Assembly (NCBI GenBank): GCA_037102815.1
Contig: BTPP01000010.1
Location: 372,001 to 436,000, forward strand
From: Neurospora intermedia
Lineage: Eukaryota > Ascomycota > Sordariomycetes > Sordariales > Sordariaceae
Length of the DNA stretch: 64,000 bases
Direction of reading: 5' to 3'
Made by a program: the position numbers and the translations under genes. Below are positions 57,307-64,000 of this stretch, piece after piece. The stretch's first letter is position 1. Each line of letters begins with the position of its first letter. Under the pieces are notes generated by a model that saw only the letters and a program-made list of their open reading frames with translations, had not been told where the DNA came from and did no database searches.

Positions 57307-59263
57307 CTAAACAAACTCAACCAAAGCCGCACTCCCCGCCTCAACCACCACCCCCAAGCCCGCCTTCCCGCCATCACTCGTCCCCTCCCCAACCCACGCT
57401 CTTTCGCTCTCACTCGTCCTCGTCACATTCGCCAACCTAACCGGCCTACCTTCGTCCAATTCCCAATTATAACTCCATCCGTCCCACGTGATTCCCGTAA
57501 TGGCATCGCTCCCGTTAGCCATCAGTCTTTTCACCACCACCTGCTTTTCTTTTCCTCCATCCTTCAAGAGATAAGCGGCGGGTAAGGTGAAGTTGAATGT
57601 CACGGAAGGGCGAGGGGTCAGGGAGGAAGGAGGTAAAGGGGCAAGACCTTCGCCTGAGGCGGTGGTGTTGTAGGATTGGAGGTTGATGAGGATGAGGCGG
57701 GTGAGGTTGGAGGAGTGGTAGGCTGCGTAGGCGGAGAGGAATGGGGTAGAGGAGATGGGGAGGTGTTTGACTGTTGCGAGGGAGGTGGTGGGGGAGTCGT
57801 AGGGGGAAGAGGGAGGGGGCGCGAGGAAGGAGGCTACGGCTATGTTGCCGTAGTAAGGGGCTTTGGTGCCGATGGTGGCTTTGTTGGTGGCAATGGGCTG
57901 CCAGGATGCGTACTAGATGAGAGCAAGATTAGAGTTGGTTGAGCGGTTCGAAAGAGAGAGAATGTGTGTGTGTGTGTACGAACCAGACGAGGATGGGTAA
58001 GGGAATAACTAGAAGGGAAAGGTGTCGGAAAGGGGTGGATGGAAACGTACTCGGTAATTAGTACCCATGTGCATGTGTACCCTCTTGAAGCCGACACTTG
58101 CGGAATATAGGTTAAAGTCGACACCCCAAAGAGCCGCACCAAAGGTGTTTGAGAGCCCGGGTCGACCTTGGTTGTATAACGAGTTGGTCTCGCCAAAAAT
58201 GAGCGGTGGAGCCGCAGCATCGATGGTTTTGACCTGATTGTACTCGACAATATGGGCATCGACCGAGGCCTTCGTCATGGAGTGGTTCATTAGGGTCCCC
58301 TGGAGGGTAACCCCTGGAGAGGTTGCGCCACTGATGTAACTTTTACCACCAACGTCGTTAGCAATCCTTTTTACCCAGACGACACGCTCTCTCTTGAGGG
58401 GTTCCATAAACTCACTTATGTGTAGCAAACAGCTTGATGTTATTATCCTCATTAAGTCCTTCGCCCCACGCTTTCGGTGCCTTCAACTTGTTCCCCACGC
58501 CGGCAAATGAAGGTGCAATGTACCCGTAGGTACCATTTTTGGCCATGTCTGGACAGTTCTTCTCGAGTAACTCATGGATTTTTCTCGTGCCGTTTAGCCA
58601 TTGGTCGACGTACTCTGCCTCGTTCCAACTAGGCGGTCTCACAGGACCCTGGGCAGAAGTAGAGAACAGATCCGGCTCGTTACCATATGTCCACGCGAAC
58701 AACTTCCCGCCGCCCAAGGCCTTGCAGGCGAGCGGGACCGTGTCTAGAAGTGTCTGCCAGCCGGACGTCCGGTTGCCGCCCAGCCCTAGGTTGAAGCCAT
58801 GAATGAACCTGGTGTTCTTGAAGGAATTGTAAGATTCAAAGAACGAGGGACCGATGAAGATTGTGGTTGGATAATCGGATGAACGCTTGGGATCAATCGT
58901 GCCATTCAGACTATAGGGCAGCGAGGCATTGTACAGGGCGTAGTCCTGCGTATTGCCGCCGACGCGGATGTACGGCTTGGTACCGGTGATCTTGCCCAGG
59001 TTGTCCAGGAGATTTTCGGAGAAGGTGTTTGGGCGAGAGTTGTTCCCTGCAAGCAAGCAAAGCACGTTTCAGAAACTGTCAAATTCGGCGATCGTGCAAG
59101 GAGTCTTACCTGCGTAGTCGGGGAAGCTAGAAAACTCGATGCTGTAGCTCACATACGCGTCAAAGACCGGGTTGCTGGGCCCAGTCTCGTCGACGGATAT
59201 TTGCACTGCATTAATTACCGCTGGGACGGAAGCATAGGCAATGAGACCCAGGATTCGCTTCAT
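57307..59263 (-). CDS. Secreted GH79 beta-glucuronidase-type glycosidase
   Basis: Model: 59263-59110, 59046-58416, 58339-58051, 57912-57307 (559 aa). The introns (63, 76, 137 nt) have GTAAGA, GTGAGT and GTACGT donors, and every junction restores family-typical sequence (THNYISGAT, GTNYRYASWQP). The start MKRILGLIAYASVPAVINA is a signal peptide; an upstream in-frame ATG would disrupt it. The catalytic domain is a GH79 TIM barrel: acid/base Glu 175 in YGNEPDL and nucleophile Glu 312 in FGETNSL. A C-terminal beta-sandwich follows (last ~150 residues). GH79 includes heparanase-like and beta-glucuronidases; N. crassa has a characterised secreted enzyme acting on glucuronic acid of arabinogalactan (NCU00937 from memory). 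A GT microsatellite (about 57963-57978) lies in the last intron. Confidence 0.9.
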
Positions 59264-61340
59264 GATGATGGTCAAATGCAAGGGGCTCGATTGATTATGT
59301 CGGCGTCGGTCAGAAGAAAATTGCTGCGTCCCAGTTTCCGAGACAATTAACTTCATTTTCGTTCGCCGACCGGCGCTGGCACGGTATTTAGATGAAGCGA
59401 GCCCATGCTGGATTCTTGTTCCCTGTCTCTTTCCTACTCACCACAACAGACCAAGTACGTAGTAGTTTATCATGGTCTCAATGACAGACAAGGCATGCTG
59501 TGTGCGAAGCCTGTGATACCACTCGATTTTGCAATATGTCGTGGCGGGGAACCCCCGTCAATAGACGAAAACAAAAAACAAAGAGTATCTTCGGGTTGCA
59601 TGCTCGTTTACTACGAGATGCAAGGATATTTGGGAGTATACGGTTGGCTATGTTTTTGAGCCTGAATAAGGCGATCAGCAGTACGACATGACCAAACCCC
59701 GCAAAGTGTGATCATGTTCGACCACGATGCAGAGAAACCGGGGAACTTTTGTTTTATACATCACGTTCCCAGCCTCAGCTTACCATTAGGAACCCTGATG
59801 TTGATCTCGTCTAGTCAATATTTGGCTTTGGGCGTGTCCCATGGCTTTTCTAGATCATTATTTGCCCGAGCCGGGCTGACTTGGATTGGTGGAAGGAATC
59901 CTCCGACAAGATCTTGTGAAACGCAATATTTGTCCGTCGGCTGACGAGGGAAACTCAGAAAGAAGATACTGTTCGCCAATCCTAGCAACTACAATGAGAT
60001 CCCAGTGCTGTAGTCTGTGTAATTCACCTCGAGGTGTTACCTTTTAGGAGGACAAGACATTATCTGTTACCCCGCATCCTTCTACATATTCGGAGCTTTT
60101 TTTTGAGGGGGGAGTGTGATCGACACCGGGTGAAGCAACGGATGGACAGGGAGATGGGAAGGGACGAGCGGGTGCTGCTCGTGGTCGCAGGGGGTCGTCG
60201 CCGAGACGCCGAGAACTCAGGGGTGAGGTGACGGCTTTTGTTTACTTAAGGCTCCGCCAAAGCTGACCCCCTTTTAGCTTCTGCAGTTCCTTCAGGATGT
60301 TTGTGATTATTTGAACTGGCCAAAGGGATGGGATAAGTTTTGGGGAAGTCTGAGCATTTGAGATATCCGTGGCTGAGACTCGGGCTCTGGTCGTTCCGCC
60401 CCAGGAATCGAAGAACCCCTCAACTCAGAAGTTCTGCGTTTCTTCTGGTCTATACATGCATTCTCACGACCCGGGAGTCTTCTCCTCGCTGTGCTAGAGC
60501 TGTTTGCTGATATAACACCCTTCTCAAGGTGAGTGTTTCCTGTTACATCGAGACATCACTGGCGTTTCTTTTTGTCCCATATACACGTGACTTTGCCTTG
60601 ATGAGGGCACATACTAGCTTCCATGTCTACATTGCTTCCTGTGTCAACAAGAATTGACGCCCGGCACGATACCTGAAATATGGATGCTTCTGTCTCATCA
60701 AGGGCTGAAGGCTCGGGGAATCTGTTGAGTAACATTCGTGTTGTGGAAATATGGTTGCGCACGCTCGCACGGAGTTCGTCCCGGTCGTTCTCGGGGATCA
60801 GAATGTTTTGCGAGTCTGTGAGAGCCGGGATGTACGTTCGGGTTGGGCAGCCCAATACTACATTTCGCGGAAGGACACGGAGGAGGAGGAGGAGGGGGAA
60901 AGGAAGGACGTTGGCTGCCGATGATAGTCTCCAGCTCTGTACCCCACCCGATAAGGTCGACGTCATTGAGGCTAGCATTGTTTGGGGAAAACAGTCCCAC
61001 TAACTCCACTGCAGGAGCGGTCGTCATCGCTTTATGGAGTGTAGTAGTGCTGCGAATCATCGACAACATGGATTCGCCTCCATCCAATCCAAACAAGTCT
61101 CGACTTTCTCCAACTACTTCCCCGCACATGACCAGCATTCCGCTCGTTACATACCTGTCAAACTGCGATCCTGTCTGAGCTTCCCCTCGCATTGACATCC
61201 GCGGCCCTGGATTTCTGAAGCACCTATTCGCTGCATACAGACCCTTCTCCTCATACAAACTACTAGTCAGTTGAAACGCCGTCGCCCTCTTCGAGCCACA
61301 CCCACACTGACGTTCGTCAAACTCCCGTCCTGTCACCAAG
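59264..61340. promoter_or_regulatory. Divergent intergenic region, GH79 and SSADH promoters
   Basis: A 2.1-kb interval between divergently transcribed genes. No supported gene. A 257-codon minus-strand frame (60698-61471) overlaps the SSADH 5' end in antisense and has an unstructured translation. No specific binding site is claimed. Confidence 0.55.
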
Positions 61341-63121
61341 ATGACTCTCTTACAAAGATCCTTTTTCTCCGCTTCCAGAAACACAGCCATCATCAGATCT
61401 CGCTTCCAGACGAAGTCCCTACCACTAGTACTACACTCATACTCACGACTAGCCTCCACCATGGCCCCCAAGGTCCGTCCGTATAAGCAGACTCATTGAT
61501 GCCAAAAGAACCGCTTTGACCAGCTCCCTTCCTTTTAACAGCTCAAAGATCCATCGCTCTTCAAGAAGGACGTTTGCTACGTCAATGGCGAATGGGTAAA
61601 GGCCCACTCGGGCAAGACATTTGAAGTCAACGGTATATCAACCTATCTATGCCTGTATTCCCATGCAGTGTCTTTGCATTTATGCGCATATCACTTACAT
61701 ACAACTAACTCCGCTTCGTTCCTACCTACAAAGACCCAGCAACAGGCAAGCTCATCGGTACCTGCCCCGAATTTGATGCCCAAGACACCAAGAAAGCCAT
61801 CGATGCCGCCGAGACCGCCTTCGAGACCTTCCGCCACAAGACGGGCCGCGAGCGCTCCAAGCTCCTGCGGAAATGGTATGACCTAATGGTCGAGAACCAC
61901 GATGATCTCACCACCCTTATCACCTTGGAGAACGGAAAGCCGCTAGCGGACGCCAAGGGCGAAGTCACCTATGCCGCCAACTTCTTCGAGTGGTTCAGCG
62001 AGGAAGCCCCCCGCATCTATGGTGACACCATCCCCTCCTCAGTCCCGGGTAACCGCGTATGGACCATCAAGGAGCCCGTCGGCGTGTGCGGCCTCATCAC
62101 GCCCTGGAACTTTCCCGCCGCCATGATCACCCGCAAGGTCGGCCCTGCCTTGGCCGTCGGCTGCACCGTAGTATGCAAAGCCCCCGGCGAGACGCCCTTC
62201 ACGGCGCTGGCCATTGCCGAGCTCGCCCACCGCGCCGGCATTCCTCCCGGTGTCGTCAACGTGATCACCGCCCTCGATAACACCCCCGAGGTCGGCAGCA
62301 CTTTGACCAGCGACCCCGTGATTCGCAAGATCTCCTTCACAGGCTCCACGGCCGTCGGCAAGCTCCTCATGAAGCAGTGCTCCGGCACGCTCAAGAAGCT
62401 CTCTCTCGAACTAGGCGGCAACGCGCCCTTCATTGTCTTCGATGACGCCGACGTGGACGCGGCCGTCACGGGCGCTATCGCCTCCAAATTCCGCTCCTCC
62501 GGCCAAACATGCGTGTGCGCCAACCGCATCTACGTGCAACGAGGGATTTACGACGAGTTCTCCCAGAAATTTGCCGAGCAGGTTAAGAACAACTTCCGGG
62601 TCGGCAACGGGTTCGAGGAAGGAGTCACGCACGGCCCACTGATCCACCATCGCGCCATTGAAAAGGTCGAGCAGCACGTCCGCGACGCCGAGAAGAAGGG
62701 CGCCAAGGTGGTGGTGGGCGGTCACAGGCTCGAAAGCCTAGGCCCCAACTTTTACGAGCCGACCGTCATCACGGGTATGACCCCCGACATGGCCATGGCG
62801 TCGGAGGAGACCTTTGGACCGGTGGCTGGCTTGTTCCCCTTTGACACGGAGGATGAGGTGGTCAAGCTGGCTAACGCGACCCAAGTCGGCTTGGCGGGCT
62901 ATTTCTTCTCTAGAGATATCCACCGCTGCGTAAGGGTTGCTGAACATCTTGAGGTTGGCATGGTTGGTATCAACACTGGCTTGATTTCGGACCCCGCAAG
63001 TCCGTTTGGCGGTGTTAAGGAGAGTGGTTTCGGAAGGGAAGGATCGCTTTATGGTATCGGAGAATACCAGGTGACCAAGATGGTTACGGTTGGAGGTATG
63101 GGTAAGCCTTTACAGAAGTGA
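61341..63121 (+). CDS. Succinate-semialdehyde dehydrogenase, mitochondrial
   Basis: Oxidises succinate semialdehyde to succinate with NAD(P)+ (last step of the GABA shunt). Model: 61341-61472, 61542-61632, 61734-63121 (536 aa). Catalytic Cys 334 lies in SSGQTCVCANR and the general-base Glu 300 in LELGGNAP; ITPWNFPAAMITRK, GETPFTALA and FTGSTAVGK are typical of the GabD/SSADH clade. The ATG at 61341 adds 40 residues with no acidic residue and several Arg (MTLLQRSFFSASRNT...RLASTM), a classic mitochondrial presequence. A second in-frame ATG at 61461 has an excellent context (CCACCATGG) and would give a 496-aa cytosolic form. The first intron's donor (GTCCGT) is atypical but is the only choice that keeps the frame. 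From memory, NCU00936. Confidence 0.9.
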
Positions 63122-63590
63122 GCGCAAAGGTGGAGGAAGACTTTTATGGCTTAATGTTCCTATGATCATGCAGCGACAGCAGGACAGGCGAATCTAGCAT
63201 AGGGTCTTGGGTATAATGGTAGTATGGTTGATTGGCTATAAGGACACTACTGTAAAGAAACAAAGGCAGACACAGATGATGCTAAACTGGAACCAAAGAC
63301 AAAAAATCTCTCGCGAGTGCAAAGCTTTCCATGCCCGTTTGTCTCTCTTATTCTCTCTCTTACTTGTTCTTTCCATGAGGGTATCAGAAGAAACCAATCT
63401 CAAAAGGGGTATCTCTCGAAATGCAGACCCGATTCCGACCAAACCCGCAGCGATTAATTAGTATGGTAGGGTATTTGTTTTGTTTGTGTGGTGATTATTA
63501 AAAAAAAATTATTTTGAGGGAGTCCTCGTGTCAATCCATCCTAGTGTATCGAACTCGAAGCGGCCGTTCGGACGCCGACGGTGCCGATGT
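63122..63590. other. Intergenic, convergent 3' ends
   Basis: Between the stops of SSADH (+) and the partial gene (-). No gene seen. An A9 run near 63500 and AT-rich stretches fit 3' untranslated or polyadenylation regions. Confidence 0.6.
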
Positions 63591-64000
63591 CTAGGCGGCA
63601 GCAGTCACGGGGACAGAGGCAGCAGGCTTCTCAGCCTCAGTCTCCTCGGTAACCGGGGCGGCGGGAGTGGCCTCAGTCTCGGTAGCGGGCTTAGCGACCT
63701 CCTCGGTGGTGGCAGGAGCAGCCTCCTCCTTGGCGGCCTCAGCCTCGACCTCAGTCTCGGGGATGGCGGGAACCTCCTCGGTCTTCTCCTCAACCTTGTC
63801 AGCCTTCTCGGCCTTACCCTTACCCTTGCCCTTGATCGTATCACGGAGACGAGAGAAGGGAGAGGGAGACTTGGGCTTCTCAATCTCCTCGTCAGAGGTG
63901 GCCTTCTCCTTCTTGCCAAAGGCGAAGGGAAGAGAGCTCTTGCGCTTGTCGCTCTTGACCTCCTTCTTGGGAGAAGACTCGCCGTTGGTGGCAGCGGGGA
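63591..64000 (-). CDS. C-terminal part of an acidic, low-complexity protein (partial)
   Basis: The frame is open from the window edge to a TAG at 63593-63591, about 135 residues. It contains KKEKATSDEEIEKPKSPSPF and SRLRDTIKGKGKGKAEKADK, then an Ala/Glu/Thr/Pro-rich acidic tail ending PVTAAA. Codon third positions are almost all C or G, typical of highly expressed Neurospora genes. The tail resembles fungal PH-domain proteins of the Meu6/Mug6 type, but the domain itself would be outside the window, so this is only a suggestion. The 5' end is missing. Confidence 0.7.
   Translation of the reverse strand, partial: PAATNGESSPKKEVKSDKRKSSLPFAFGKKEKATSDEEIEKPKSPSPFSRLRDTIKGKGKGKAEKADKVEEKTEEVPAIPETEVEAEAAKEEAAPATTEEVAKPATETEATPAAPVTEETEAEKPAASVPVTAAA

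Noticed and set aside
60698-61471. 257-codon minus-strand open frame antisense to the SSADH 5' end
   Set aside because: It overlaps the SSADH presequence coding region, and its translation has no recognisable motif and an irregular, Cys/Arg/Pro-rich composition. Antisense openness is common opposite Neurospora genes.

Overview
The window looks like nuclear DNA of a filamentous ascomycete, almost certainly Neurospora (N. crassa or a close sibling). Four things point there. Genes carry short GT-AG introns. The proteins are fungal (GH37 trehalase, Gcn5, OST5, Rad1 clamp, hybrid histidine kinase, GH79, SSADH). From memory, the gene order tre-1 ... dcc-1 ... GH79 ... SSADH matches the N. crassa NCU00936-NCU00943 neighbourhood. 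Finally, a 23-kb AT-rich block carries the signature of RIP (repeat-induced point mutation). The species call rests on recall and on these features, not on a search.

Layout. (1) 0.3-11.8 kb is a gene-dense arm: an 85-bp TA-flanked inverted-repeat element; secreted trehalase tre-1 (+); an AT-hook protein and the SAGA acetyltransferase Gcn5/NGF-1 (both -), which share a reading frame and are separated by one TAG; OST5 (+), a 79-residue three-exon gene; the 9-1-1 clamp subunit Rad1 (+); and a 1024-aa low-complexity protein (-). (2) 11.8-19.4 kb is sparse. It holds one candidate three-exon gene (15.2-16.0 kb, -) and a 308-bp MITE-like element. (3) 19.5-24.2 kb is the hybrid histidine kinase dcc-1 (-). 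(4) 24.2-29.0 kb is non-coding, with a 55-nt poly(A) tract and another MITE-like inverted repeat. (5) 29.0-52.3 kb is a RIP-mutated island. It resolves into a three-level nest: a relict resembling DUF6589 proteins, interrupted by Ty3/gypsy element A (29811-46135, 262-bp LTRs, 5-bp TSD AGAAC), itself interrupted by Ty3/gypsy element B (33278-42119, 318-bp LTRs, 5-bp TSD GGAGG). To the right lies an oppositely oriented relict of a RecQ-like helicase. (6) At the island's right edge is a 200-bp structure bounded by perfect 16-bp inverted repeats. It contains four mini-hairpins, all with the same GCA loop. (7) 52.5-64 kb is gene-containing again: a four-TM membrane protein (+), a secreted GH79 beta-glucuronidase-type enzyme (-), mitochondrial succinate-semialdehyde dehydrogenase (+), and the 3' end of a highly expressed acidic protein (-).

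Functionally the intact genes are ordinary housekeeping, signalling and carbohydrate genes and form no cluster. The most unusual content is in the island. Internal parts of both retrotransposons and of the DUF6589 and RecQ-like relicts are saturated with C-to-T/G-to-A changes that destroyed catalytic residues. The LTRs, all shorter than about 400 bp, stayed comparatively GC-rich and differ only by transitions. The DUF6589/RecQ-like pair and the GCA-loop hairpin element are the best candidates for something undescribed.
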